DNA of 64,000 bases from Symbiodinium natans (lineage: Eukaryota > Sar > Dinophyceae > Suessiales > Symbiodiniaceae), in assembly GCA_905221605.1 (NCBI GenBank), contig CAJNDS010002167.1, positions 436,749-500,748 of the forward strand. The letters are read 5' to 3'. Of the stretch, positions 29,390 to 40,500 are shown piece after piece. Position 1 is the first letter of the stretch, and each line of letters opens with the position of its first letter. The translations under genes were made by a program, and so were the position numbers. Below the pieces are notes generated by a model, which did no database searches, had not been told where the DNA came from, and saw only the letters and a list, made by a program, of their open reading frames with translations.

Positions 29390-30686
29390 GGCACCCCAGA
29401 CTTGACTTCGCCACCTTTAAGCATCCAAAGAGAAGTTTACAGGGTTTACAGGGTTTACAGGGTTTACAGGGTTTATAGGGTTTAGGATTTAGGGTTTAGG
29501 GTTAGGGCTTTTGGTCTAGGGCTTTTCGAGTTTATAGGAGGCCAAGTCCTAAATCAACCAGTGGCCTGTACGGCCTGTACAGGCCGTCTCAATTTCAATC
29601 TGCAAAGCACAAGTCGTCCCCATTTTTTACCCTAACTACATACATATATATATATATATGTATACATCGACCCTCAACCCTAAAGCCTGTTCAGACAGAG
29701 CTCAGACGTGAGGGAGATCTCCAAGCAGGGGAGCCTTGCACTTGTGTGTTTTCGGGGAAAGGTTTTGGGAATATTTTTCAGATGTAGTTCTCATTGGGGT
29801 TGTGCGTTCTGTCCCCTGCTGCGAAAACCACAACAAACCCGTGATGAAACTACATTTAAGCCAGCCCTAAGTCCCGATCCTGTGCCCGCCTGAGCCCTAA
29901 GCCCTAAACCCCCCCCCCCCCCCCCTAAACCCTAAACCCTAAATTAAAAACCCGAAGCCCTAAACCCTAAACCCCAAACTCCTCCCAGGCCCAGAAGAGG
30001 TGGTACAGCGCGTAAGCCGCCTCTTTGGTGAGGAGCCATTGGCGTAAAACTTTGGGAGTAGCTCTCAAGCCTAGAATCCCTAAAGCCCTAAGCCCTCTAG
30101 GGTTTAGGGTTTAGGGTTTAGGGTTTAGGGTTTAGGGTTCCCTAAACACTCAACCCCGAACTAATAAGCCCCTCAACTTCCCAAAAGATGGCGAAAAAGT
30201 TCGAGTACGGGTTCTGAGGCCGGGTTTCACCTTTTCCCTCCCAGAATTACTGTTCTATTCTGGTTTCTGAGGGCCCCGATTTTTTCTCCCTGGATTTGAG
30301 GGAGGCTTAGACCCCAACTCCGCAGAAAGCCCCTGTCAGGAGCAGTTGGCAGACGTCACCTTCGTAGTGCAGAGAGACGAGGCCCCCTCTGCTCTTTGGA
30401 ACAGCTGAAAATTCCACTTGCTTAAGAACCCCAAAAGTCCATATTTAGGGTTTTAGGGTTTTAGGGTTTAGGGTTTAGGGTTATGCTTAAGAGCCCCCCA
30501 AAAATAGAATATTCTTCCTTATAAGGGTAATATAGGGATAATTACTTTTGATTTTTTTCGGGGGGGTTGTTCAGCAAGTAGTAGTGAAAATACCAAGATT
30601 CGCTGAAGTAGCTGGTGGAGCTGTGCCTTTGTGCGCGTGTGCGTCTGCTGCGGTTGCTGGTGATGGCGACGACGACGATGACGATG

Positions 30687-30717
<31 letters not shown>

Positions 30718-33700
30718 GGAAGAGGAAGCCGGAGGAGGAGCACTCTATTTTAAAACTCAGAAAATCAAAATTAAAATATAGAGGAGGAGGAGGACGATGC
30801 CGACGAAATCGCTGATGATGGTGATGATGAGCACAATAGTTCCCCTGTTTTGGTTTAGGGTTTATAGGGTTTAGGGTTTAGGGTTTAGGGTTTAGAGTTT
30901 AGGGTTTAGGGTTTAGGGTTTAGGGTTTAGGGCTTAAGGATGGTCATGATGATGATGGCGATCACGGCGGTGGTCATGGTGTTGATTGTCGATGTCGGCT
31001 TCGGGATGTAAGGGGCTCAAGGAAGGGTACCCTAAACCCTAAACCCTAAACCCTAAACCCTAAACCCTAAACCCTAAACCCTAAACCCTAAACCTTGCAG
31101 GACTCCACACCCCGGCGATTCCCGGCACACCGTAGCCTGCGACTCAGTCATCGCTTTGGCGGTGGGTCTAAGGATTCCGGGCCTGCCCTGGAGACCACAT
31201 GAACCCTAAAATTGGGTTTAGGGTTTAGGGTTTAGGGTTTAGGGTCCTGTACTGATATATTTCCTACTGAAGTATATGAACCTTTAGGGTTCATGTGGTC
31301 TCCAAGGTAGTGTGCACGTTATTGGGTATTAGGGCTGCAGGGCTAAGAAGATACGGAATAGGGCTGTGAGGCCTTTTTCGGGTCGTGGGATGCTGCCCTA
31401 AACCCGAAACCCTAAACCCGAAACCCTAAACCCTAAACCCTAAACAGTTCACGAAGTTGGTGCTTCCGGTTTAGAGTTTCGGGCGTTCAGGGCGTTTGTT
31501 TTGGGATTCTAGGGGCGAATCAAACCTATTTTACAGCCCCGACACACAGCCAAAGCCCTGACATCCCCAAGCCTACGCCTTGAAGCCCATCCGCAAGAAA
31601 GGGTTTAGGGGGGGTTAGGGTTTTGGGTTTAGGGTTTTGTAAGGATTTAGGATGACCAATCTGGCTTAGGGTGGAGGGCGTTTGGGGTTTAGGGTTTAGG
31701 GTTTAGGGTTTAGGGTTTAGGGTTTCGGGGTTTCTTTCGTTTAGGGCTTCGGGTCCCTGAGGCATCGTCGCGGCATGGTCTCAGCCGCTGCACTCCATGC
31801 TTTGCGGCAGCTTCGTGGAAGGCTCATCCAAGGAGGCCAGCTCCGGCGTGGTTTGGGTTTTTTTAGGGTTTAGGGTTTAGGTTTAGGGTTTAGGGTTTAG
31901 GGTTTAGGGTTATGTGGCTTGTGCGGTTTTTTAGGGTTTCTAGGGTGTAGTTAGGGTGTAGGGTTTGGGGCCTACCTTAAGAAATCTCTCATGTGATGTT
32001 GTTGAATACCGAAAAGCGATCCAATTTTCTCGTCAAATGCCCAGTTCCAGGCAAATGGTGATACTTTGAAACCACCTCTTTCCGTCCTCGACCTAAGCCC
32101 TAAACACTTAACCTCAAACCCTAAGGGTATCTCAATTCGTCCGTTCCGTTTTGATCACTCCTTGAACTGGCCTTCGACATGCAGCAAGCTTCGTGAGAAC
32201 CGTTACTAAAGAGTCCGAGTTCTCGGATTGGGAAACAGTTACACCTAAACCCTAAACCCTAAACCCTAAACCCTAAAACCCCAAACCTACTTTTGTGCAT
32301 GCCTTGGGATGGTCCCCCTTCTACTAACAGTCCTTAAGAGAGATGGTAGTAGGGGGTACTCAAATCCCTATGAAAAAGGCTCTTAGTATATGGGGGGGAA
32401 CATCCCAATGTATACCTAAGAGCCCCAAAAAGGAGCTTTCTTTTCAGAGCCTACACAAAGCAGGCGGTTTGGGGGCTCTTGCCCTCGTGGGCCCAAGCCC
32501 TCTACTCGGGGGGGCACGTGGAGCCTGTGGGCTTCCGGTTCTAGCGAAACGCCCTAAACCCGAAACCCTAATCCCTAATCCTTATGCCCTAAATCTTTAA
32601 ACCCTAGACCCCAAACCCCAAACCCCAAACCCCAAACCCCAAACCCCAAACCCCAAACCCCAAACCCCAAACCCCAAACCCCAAACCCCAAACCCCAAAC
32701 CCCAAACCCCAAACCCCAAACCCCAAACCCCAAACCCCAAACCCCAAACCCCAAACCCCAAACCCCAAACCCTAAACCCAAACCCCTAACCCCTAACCCC
32801 AACCCCAAACCCCAAACCCCAACCCCAAACCCCAAACCCCAAACCCCAAACCCCAAACCCCAAACCAAACAACCCCTAAACCCTCTCAAAACCCGCAGGC
32901 CTACACCATCCCGCAGAGCTTACTGTTGGTTAGTAGGGAATGAGGGAATGAGGTACCCTATATCCCCCAAAATAGCCTTTCAGGGATTATATAGGGTACC
33001 TCATTCCCTCAACCCTAAACCCTAAACCCGAAACCCCAAACCCTAAACCCTAAACCCCAAACCCCAAACTCCAAACCCCAAACCCCAAACCCTAAACCCT
33101 AAACCCTAGTATCCAACAGTAAGAGAGGTGCGCCTCCTAGACGTGGAGCCAGCCGCCTTTGAAGCGATGCTGTGGCGCTGGCGATCATTTCTTGGGTTTA
33201 GGGTTTAGGGTTTAAGGGTTTAGGGTTTAGGGTTTAGGGTTTTAGGGTTTTAGGGTTTTTTGGTTTTTGGGTTTGGGGTTTTAGGGTTTTAGGGTTTTAA
33301 GGTTTTTGGGTTTTAGGGTCTCAGGGTTTTAGGGTTTTAGTGTTTTAGGGTTTTTGGGTTTTAAGGTTTTAGGGTTTTTGCGTTTTTGGGTTTTTGGGTT
33401 TTTGGGTTTTTGGGTTTTAGGGTTTCAGGGTTTCAGGGTTTCAGGGTTTCAGGGTTTTAGGGTTTAGGGCGTTTAGGGTTTAGGGTTTTAGGGTTTTAGG
33501 GTTTTATAGGGTGTTAGGGTTTGTCAGGGTTTGGATATAGGGTTCCGGGTATAGCGGTTGCGGGGTATAGGGTTTGGAGGTGTAGGACTTAGGGGGTTCA
33601 GGGGTTTAGGGTTTCCAGGATTCGGGTTTCAGCGCATGTTCTCGGATACCTTTTTGTTTTGGCCCTCTTTCCCCCAAAGCCCAAACCGCACAATTAAACC

Positions 33701-34949
33701 CTAAACCCTAAACCCCAAACCCTAAACCCTAAACCCTAAACCCTAAACCCCCACATGTGCCCCCAGAAACCAGGAAGCTCATCTACACCGGCACCGCGGA
33801 GATCACGGCAGAGACCCTTGGAGACCAACCGCCTAAACCCTAAACCCTAAACCCTAAACCTTTTTCTTTAAGGCATAACTTGTCTTTGTTAGCATTATCA
33901 AAGCAACACGTCGAGACCTTAAGAAGCCCTAGAGCCCTAAAGGTTTGAATGTTGGTTTTCCTCCATACATCCCTGCAGCGTGGCAATCCCCAACGAACCA
34001 TCCTCAACCTTTAGCCCTAAACCCTAGACCCTACACCCTAAACCCGAAACCCTAAACCCTAAGCCCTAAACCCTGTAGAGCTTTGAGAGTGCTGAGCTCG
34101 CCCAAGGACTGTGCTAGCCATCCTCGACGCCTCCGTGCGCTTCGACGTGTCGCCGCTGGTGCAGTTCAGTGCCGGGAGAGCCCAGTCTTCTTTAGGGTTT
34201 AGGGTTTAGGGTTTAGGGTTTACGGTTTAGGGTTTAGGGCCTAAACCCTGAACCCTGAACCCTAAAGGCCCCCTACTACCTCGCTGTTGTCCTCACAACC
34301 GCTCCCCAATCCTAACCCCTAAGCCCTGAGTCGAAACGTTTGCTGAGCGCGTGTTCAGAGTTTAGGCTGCGGGCCTTTCGGGATCTGGGGTTTATCCAAA
34401 CTCTGGGCTTTTTTTGCACCCTGGAAAACGACAAGGATCATACTATGATGCCCCAAGAGGTGCCTCAATTGAGATCAATTCCCAGACATAGAGTCAGAGT
34501 GTCGAGCCACATGCCTGGTTTGTTCCTCCGCCTATCTTACATGCACGAGGCTCATCTTCAGCACGCTTCATGACACAAACTCCACAGAAGCTGTTGCTTG
34601 CTTGTTGAGCTCGCAGGATGCCTTGCTTCTCCTTGAGTGTTGAGGCGAAACATCTCCAGCACGCTATCCAGCTAGTGAGATTACCCTCGTTGACGGGGTA
34701 TGTGCACTCAGTATACCCTGCGTGTGTTTTCGCGCAAGGAAAGAGCCGAACTCTGTTTTTTGTTGGTCACGTTGGGTCTTACTCACGCTCACTTGATTTC
34801 CACCATGATATTGTATCAGATTTCAGGATGTGAGCATTATATATATGTATATACATCTCTCGCTACATAAAAAACATAAATTAAATTAATAAATATATGT
34901 ATATATATATATATATTTATTTGTTTATTTATTGATTTATTTATATGTG

Positions 34950-34990
<41 letters not shown>

Positions 34991-35392
34991 CTTATGTATG
35001 TATATGTATATACATAAATATATATATATGTATATATTATACAGATACATGTTTTCCGTATGTGTGGAACTGTGCAGGTGCAGTTCTTGCAAAACCACGC
35101 CACGAGCGAGCACGCCTGCCGCATGCTCGAGGTTGGGGAGATGTCAAAGCCCAAAACCCCCAAGCCTAAACCTTAAAACCACAAGGGCTTAGGGCTTAGG
35201 GTGTACCTGAAGGCTCTAACGCGTGGTTAGTTTTAGGGGGTTGCCGTATCTGCACCAAAAAGGCACTTTACCCCTCAACCCTAAACCCTGAAGCCCTAAA
35301 CCCTGATTCGTAGACCCCAAACTCCCAAGTCCTAATGGCCCCCTTCCGCAGCCTGGACAAGATTCTGGCTCCAGTGACTTGCAGCTCAAGCA
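29390..35392 (+). CDS. BTB/POZ-BACK domain protein in micro-exons
   Basis: BTB domains dimerise and often recruit Cullin-3 ligases; the BACK segment follows them. Well-supported exons: 29989-30032, 30340-30375, 31101-31134, 31762-31835, 33128-33171, 33774-33812, 34107-34158, 35078-35131. Joined in phase they give the BTB order: LFGE / [12 protein letters not shown] / [11 protein letters not shown] / [20 protein letters not shown] / [15 protein letters not shown] / [13 protein letters not shown] / [17 protein letters not shown] / [18 protein letters not shown]. Donors used are GA, GA, GC, GC, GT, GA, GT; all these acceptors are AG|G. Tentative exons are 29390-29431 (upstream) and 35352-35392 (SSDLQLKQL, acceptor AG|C). 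Both gene ends are unknown. Exons are only 34-74 nt. Confidence 0.8.
30420..30582. mobile_element. F8 element with telomeric tract, in a BTB intron
   Basis: CTTGCTTAAGAACCCC appears at 30420 and again, after a TTTAGGG tract (30445-30482), as GCTTAAGAGCCCCCC. The right end is GGGGGGTTGTTCAGCAA. The telomeric tract separates a duplicated left end from the rest. Confidence 0.7.
30583..31100. repeat. GAT/GAC microsatellite and telomeric tracts in a BTB intron
   Basis: GATGATGAC-type trinucleotide repeats at 30660-30735 and scattered to 30830. They give an artificial poly-Asp or poly-His frame and are not coding. TTTAGGG at 30850-30938 and CCCTAAA at 31028-31095 follow. Confidence 0.8.
31189..31302. 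mobile_element. F12 element with internal TTTAGGG tract
   Basis: GGAGACCACATGAACCCTAAA and TTTAGGGTTCATGTGGTCTCC are perfect inverted ends. A TTTAGGG tract lies at 31206-31245. The ends themselves contain CCCTAAA, a possible seed for telomeric extension. Confidence 0.8.
32303..32408. mobile_element. MITE-like element F2
   Basis: CTTGGGATGGTCCCCCTTCTACTAACAG ... CTCTTAGTATATGGGGGGGAACATCCCAA. Intact inverted ends; no coding capacity. Confidence 0.8.
32600..32875. repeat. CCCCAAA (TTTGGGG) variant telomeric array
   Basis: About 36 units of CCCCAAA, almost free of the usual CCCTAAA. TTTGGGG differs by one base (A to G) from the common unit. Uniform spread of one variant suggests tandem amplification rather than random decay. 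The minus-strand frame (Gly-Phe-Gly-Val-Trp repeats) is an artefact. Confidence 0.95.
32921..33121. mobile_element. F5 element with telomeric tract, ending 6 bp before a BTB exon
   Basis: TACTGTTGGTTAGTAGGGAA at the left; TATCCAACAGTA at the right. A CCCTAAA/CCCCAAA tract (33010-33108) is inserted near the right end. The next BTB exon starts at 33128 after AGAGAG, so the element lies against the 3' splice site. Confidence 0.8.
33195..33640. repeat. TTTTAGGG and TTTTGGG variant arrays
   Basis: TTTAGGG units grade into octamers (TTTTAGGG, TTTTGGGG) and TTTCAGGG over 33195-33545. The rest, to 33640, is degenerate. It occupies most of the BTB intron between 33171 and 33774. Confidence 0.85.
34180..35045. 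other. BTB intron: telomeric tracts, unique block, TA microsatellite
   Basis: TTTAGGG at 34193-34230; a unique block at 34330-34830 with no recognised gene, containing related bits CATCTTCAGCACGCT and CATCTCCAGCACGCT; a TATATG-type microsatellite at 34835-35045. Part of the intron 34159-35077. Confidence 0.6.
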
Positions 35393-37541
35393 GCTTTAGG
35401 GTTTAGGGTTTAGGGTTTAGGGTTTAGGGTTTTAGGGTTTAGGGTTTAGGGTTTAGGGTTTAGGGTTTAGGGGTGTATACCCAAAACACAAGGCTAAATG
35501 AGTAAGGGCGTAGCTATTAGCAGCGCTGCGCCGCAACGCCACGCACCGCAATTCTGGCGGCCCTCAGTTCTTTCGGCTTCAACTTTTTTAGGATTTCTGG
35601 TGTAAAGTTCGTAAGGTTCAGGGTTTAGGGTTTAGGGTTTAGGGTTTAGGGTTTAGGGTTTAGGGTTTAGGGTTACGGCTCAGGGCCTAGGGTTTTTTTT
35701 CAGATTTGGGGCTCAGGGCGTTTGCCCCTGGAGTCCAGCCTTGTCAGCACCTCCAAAGCTACAAGGAGGGGCCCCCCTTACTATACGAACTGTAGTTAAG
35801 GGACTTATAACTTAACTTAGGGTCCTTATTATACCTGAATTTAGGATCCTTATTATAACTGAATTTAAGGTCCTTATTATAACTGAATTTAGGATCCTTA
35901 TAAGTCAATTTCGGGTCCTTATAACTCTACTTATGACTAGGGGGAGTCCCCTCCCTTGTACAGACGTAAGCGATGGTGCGGCTCCTGCCCCCCTTGCTGC
36001 TGTGCGCGCTGAGGGCGCTGAGGACGGCAAGTGGGAGAGTCGGAGCTATAAACCCCGAACCCTAAACCCTAAACCCTAAACCCTAAAACCGGCCACCCTG
36101 GGCCCCTAGATCCTAAGATTGGCCACCATGGGCCCTGAGTCCGCTCCCTTACCCTTGTTACTTGTTTGTGGGTTTAGGGTTTAGGGTTTAGGGTTTAGGT
36201 TTAGGGTTTAGGGTTTAGGGTTTAGGGTTTAGGGTTAGGGATCCGACGTATGGGCCCTTATTCTGCATAGTGTATATCAGGGTTACCAAAAAGAAGGGAC
36301 CCCAATGAAGCGCCCATACTTGGGGAACCTCCGACTCGACCCTCTAAGTCTTCCATGGTTTCTGGCTTGGTTCAGGGTTGTCAGGTTGAAGGTTCGGGGT
36401 TTAGGGTTTCGGGTTTAGGGTTTAGGGTTAGGGGCTCTTCTAGGGGTAGCTAGGACCCGGAGTATGCCCTTATTTCCTTTTTTTGGGGTCAGGGTTCCCG
36501 CATAGTCCCCTGAAAACCCAAAAAAGGTACCCCGTTTATTCCTAGGTTACTCCTTTTGTCTGGATTTTCGGAGTTTCCACCGAACCGCACTCGTCCCATC
36601 CATCTCAAGAGTCCTAACCCCTCGGAGTACAACTCTAAGCCCCATGACCCTAAAGCCCTGAATCTCGAGATATTCACGCGCTTTTTCTTGTTCTTAGTAT
36701 ATTGTCGAGTTCAGGGGCACGGTGGCCGAAAGTGGAGTGCATATCCTGAACCCTCTAAACCATGAACCCACCAGTTTCCAGTGCCTTAGCCCTAAACCTG
36801 AAACCCTACAACCCTACAACCCTATAACCCTAAACCCTATAACCCTATAACCCTATAACCCTATAACCCTAGACCCTCAACCAAAATCCTTGGCCCCAAG
36901 CCTACCCAGTCCCCGATCCCTCAGAGCCTGCAAAAACCTAGAGGCCCTGAAGCTCTAAAGCCCTGAACAAACCCCAATGTGGCGGCAGCTCTTGGGGGGG
37001 TCCTTATGATTGAGGGACCCCAAAGAAAAGGCTAGCTAGAGAACTTCCCAGGTTGAACTTTAAACCCTAAAGCACTCACCAGCCTCCACAATGGTGCTCC
37101 GCACCCGGGCTTGCAAGGCTGGCCCTTGCGGAGGTGGAGAAGGCGTGGGCTCAGGAGCAGGGCTTCGGGCGGATAAGGCCATAAGTTCTGTTTCAAGTCC
37201 TCCGATTCGACTTCCTTTTTGCCTAAACCCGCAATTCATAACATCCTGATTCGTGAAACCAAGTATACGCTCCGTTCTTGAACCAACCAGAAACCCCGCA
37301 AGCAGGCTGCGTCGTTTGCCCCGTACCCACGGTTGATCGCACCAGACACGCACACGCCCACGCCCACACGCCCACGCCCACACGCACGCGCACGAGCGCT
37401 TGCGCGCACAAACTCAGACTCCCTTGTCACCCCGAAGTCCTAAACCCGAAGTCCTAAACCCTAGACCCTAAACCCTAAACCCTAAACCCTAAACCCTAGC
37501 CCTAAACCCTATACCCGAGTCCTAAGCCCGAAACCCTTTAG
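35393..37541. repeat. Telomeric tracts and MITEs downstream of the BTB exons
   Basis: TTTAGGG at 35395-35470, 35618-35672 and 36172-36240; CCCTAAA at 36056-36085; CCCTATAA-type octamers at 36805-36870. Elements F1 (35762-35958) and F13 (36447-36552) are inside. 36245-36335 resembles 38514-38600, another small repeat. 35500-35575 and 35980-36050 are open, GC-rich blocks that may hold exons. 37060-37435 has open minus-strand frames and a CACGCC-rich stretch; none is assigned. Confidence 0.6.
35762..35958. mobile_element. F1 element, enlarged by internal repeats
   Basis: CAAGGAGGGGCCCCCC ... GGGGAGTCCCCTCCCTTG with flanking TA. It is in reverse orientation relative to 17630. The internal unit GGTCCTTATTATAACTGAATTTA is repeated about three to four times, making it 197 bp instead of about 120. 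Confidence 0.85.
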
Positions 37542-40500
37542 GCGACTCCGACCTTGCCGCCGCTGCCGTTTCCTGTGGAGTGCGGGGCCCATCCTGGCTG
37601 AGGATGTTTGGGGGTTTAGGGTTTAGGGTTTAGGGTTTAGGGCTTAGGGTTTAGGGTTTAGGGTTTAGGGTTAGGGTTCATAAAGGCAATTACTTGCAGG
37701 TGGTTAAGGGTGTTTAGGATGTTTGGCGTTGAGAGTTTCGGTGCTGGTCTCTGATGTAGGCACTTAATATATGACTTTGTGATTTCGGGGTCCAGGCTTG
37801 CTTCTTCCGGTAGAAGTGCACCTGCCTTCGCGAGGGTCTCTGTGCGCACTGGAGATCCCGAAGAGGGCTTTGAAGCCTTAACCCATCCTGAACCCCTAAA
37901 CCCTACGCCCTGCAGCCTATAAATCTTGAGCCCCTAAACCCCTAGATCCCTAAGCCCTAAGCGCCTAAACTCCCCGAATCCCTCAACCCTAAACCGCTAT
38001 AAGCCCTAAAAACAAGGAGCCGACTCCCCTGGTAAAAAAATAGGTGATGCAGCATTCACCAGGCGCGAGGGGTTTAGGGTTTAGGGTTGAGGGATTAGGG
38101 TTTAGGGTTTCGGGACAACAGGAGGGTTTAGGGTGCAGTTGAGAAGTTGAGGGTTCACTTCTTGGGGGTGTATTCAAGCCCCGGAACCCCTTAACCCACA
38201 TGAAGCAGGGCTTATATTACTGTTCTTGGTGAGTGGAAATGCAAGGTTCCTCTTTTAAAGTTGGTGAGTGTATAGGGGGGGACGAGAAGTATGTATCCTA
38301 CTTCATATGGGTCTTCAGTCTTGTTCAGGAGGTCTAGGGTTTAGGGCTACCGCCCGCGGCTGCATGTCACCACGGAGTAGCCCTGCCACTACCTCCATAA
38401 ACTAAACCCTAAACCCTAAACCTTAAACCCTAAACCCTAAACTCCACGCCACTATAAACTCTCAACCCCAAACCAAGGAAGCCTATGAACTTGAGAAGCT
38501 TGAACTCTATGGTTGGAACCATGGGCCCTTTTTGTATATAGTGTATACTCGGGTTCTATAGGAAGGGACCCAAAATTAAGGGCCCACACTCCGCATCCCC
38601 TACAACCCCTCCTCTCCTTCGTGCCTTCTTCTCCCGAGGCGAGATGAGTCCGAGAAGCTGGATGGCGTCTCCGGCGTTTCCCATGAGGATGAGAGGGTTT
38701 AGGCTCTGGGGTTTTTAGGGTTTAGGGTTTAGGGTTAGGGTTTAGGGTTTAGGGTTTAGGGTTTAGGGTTTAGGGTTTAGGGTTTAGGGTTTAGGGTTTA
38801 GGGTTTAGGGTTTAGGGTTTAGGGTTTAGGGTTTAGGGTTTAGGGTTGATTGGGGCCAGCTTGTGGTAGGGCTTGGTGTAGCTGAGTCTAAATAACTTAG
38901 GGTGGGTCCCCTTGCTTCCCTTTGTTCCCCCCCGCCTCAGCCCTAAACCCGAAAACCCTAAAACCCCCAAACCCCAAACCCTAAACCCACCCCTTTAAAC
39001 ACAAAAGGGCCGCTCTAGGTTGGTGCTGCTGCGGGTTTGTAGGATTGGGGAATTGCTTTCGCGATCCTTATGAGGATACCACCCCCTTTGCAAATTCCGT
39101 CATCCTTCTTCGGGTTTGGGACTTAGGGTTTAGGGTTTAGGGTTTAGAGTTTAGGGTTTAGGTCCAAGTTGGGCTCAAGCAACGGACTTCAGGTATTCAC
39201 AGATACCAAGAAAGTTCAGGGAGTTCTGTCTTATGACAGAGGGTTCAGGGTTTAGGGTTTAGGGTTTAGGGTTTAGGGTTTAGGGTTTAGGGTTGAACCC
39301 ACATTCCTGAGTAATGATCCCGAAACCCGAAACCCTAAACCCGAAACCCTAAACCCTAAACCCCAAACCCTTACGCAGGACGGCCGTGGCAAGCTTGAGG
39401 AACCTGGAGGTGGCTGGGGAGCACTGACACCCCAGGGTTTAGGGTTTAGGGTTTGGGGTTTAGAGTTTAGGGTTTAGGGGTTTAGGGTTTAGGGTTTAGG
39501 GGTTTAGGGTTTAGGGTTTGGGGTTTAGGGTTCAGGGTTTTGGCTTGGGGCTTCGGGTTTATAGGGCTTCGAGAACCCAGCAGCCTCTGAATTCCTAGGT
39601 TGTAAGGATGGTTCAGGGTTTGGGTTCAGGGTTTGGAGTTTAGGATTTAGGGTTTTAGGGTTTAAGGTTCAGCGTTTAGGGTTTGGGTTTTAGGGTTTCG
39701 GGTTTTGGGTTCGACATGGGACCCTGCCACACCTTGTGTGACAAACCTCCAGTATGAACCCATAGCAGGTGACGGCAGCCAGCCGTCATCCGAGGCCCCG
39801 GTTGAGGACGGGACGGGTTTGGGGGCGGGGGGGGGGGGGGGGGGGGGGGGGAAGGGGGGGGGGGGCGGGGGGGGAAGGGGGGGGGGGGGACCCTAAAACC
39901 CTAAACCGGGGAGGGGGGGGTTGCCACTCGGCTCAGTCTAATGGACTCCTCTTAACCCTAAACTCTACCAATCACTCGACAAACAGCTTTGCTGCGAAGC
40001 TTCTCAGTGCACCGATACGTCATGACCCCTCACGCCAAGAAAATTGGCACCCAAACCCCGAAGCCAAGAAGACGCGTTCTGGCTGACCTCTAAAATCCCC
40101 CCCCCCCCCCACACACAAAAAAACAAATCATAACACTACAATCCACCCGAAACACTAAGCGCTAGATCCATTTTGGGGACTTCAATCCCTGAAACAACCC
40201 ATAGGCCGACCCATCTCCGTAGAGAACTGAGCCGCCACACCCCCGAAACCCCGCAACAGCCAAAGCTCCTACGCCCTATAACCTCTAAAACCCCCCCTCA
40301 ACCCCCTAAACCCCCTAAACCCCCTAAACCCCCTAAACCCCCTCAACCCCCTAAACCCCCTCAACCCCCTAAACCCCCTAAACCCCCTAAACCCCCTAAA
40401 CCCCCTAAACCCCCTAAACCCCCTAAACCCCCCAAACCCCCTAAACCCCCCTAAACCCCCTAAACCCCCTAAACCCCCTAACCCTAAACCCTAAACCCTA

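Noticed and set aside
30519-30815. Asp- or His-rich proteins over the GAT repeat
   Set aside because: Trinucleotide microsatellite inside a BTB intron; frames exist on both strands.
32575-32889. Gly/Phe/Trp-repeat protein on the minus strand
   Set aside because: It is the TTTGGGG array read as codons; no start context, no non-repeat sequence.
34837-35169. Tyr/Ile-rich proteins at 34.8-35.2 kb
   Set aside because: Encoded by the TATATG microsatellite; the real coding part is the BTB exon at 35078-35131.
40288-40500. CRISPR-like or coding Pro-Lys repeat
   Set aside because: Continuous nonamer repeats with no spacers; the frame is a translation of a variant telomeric array.
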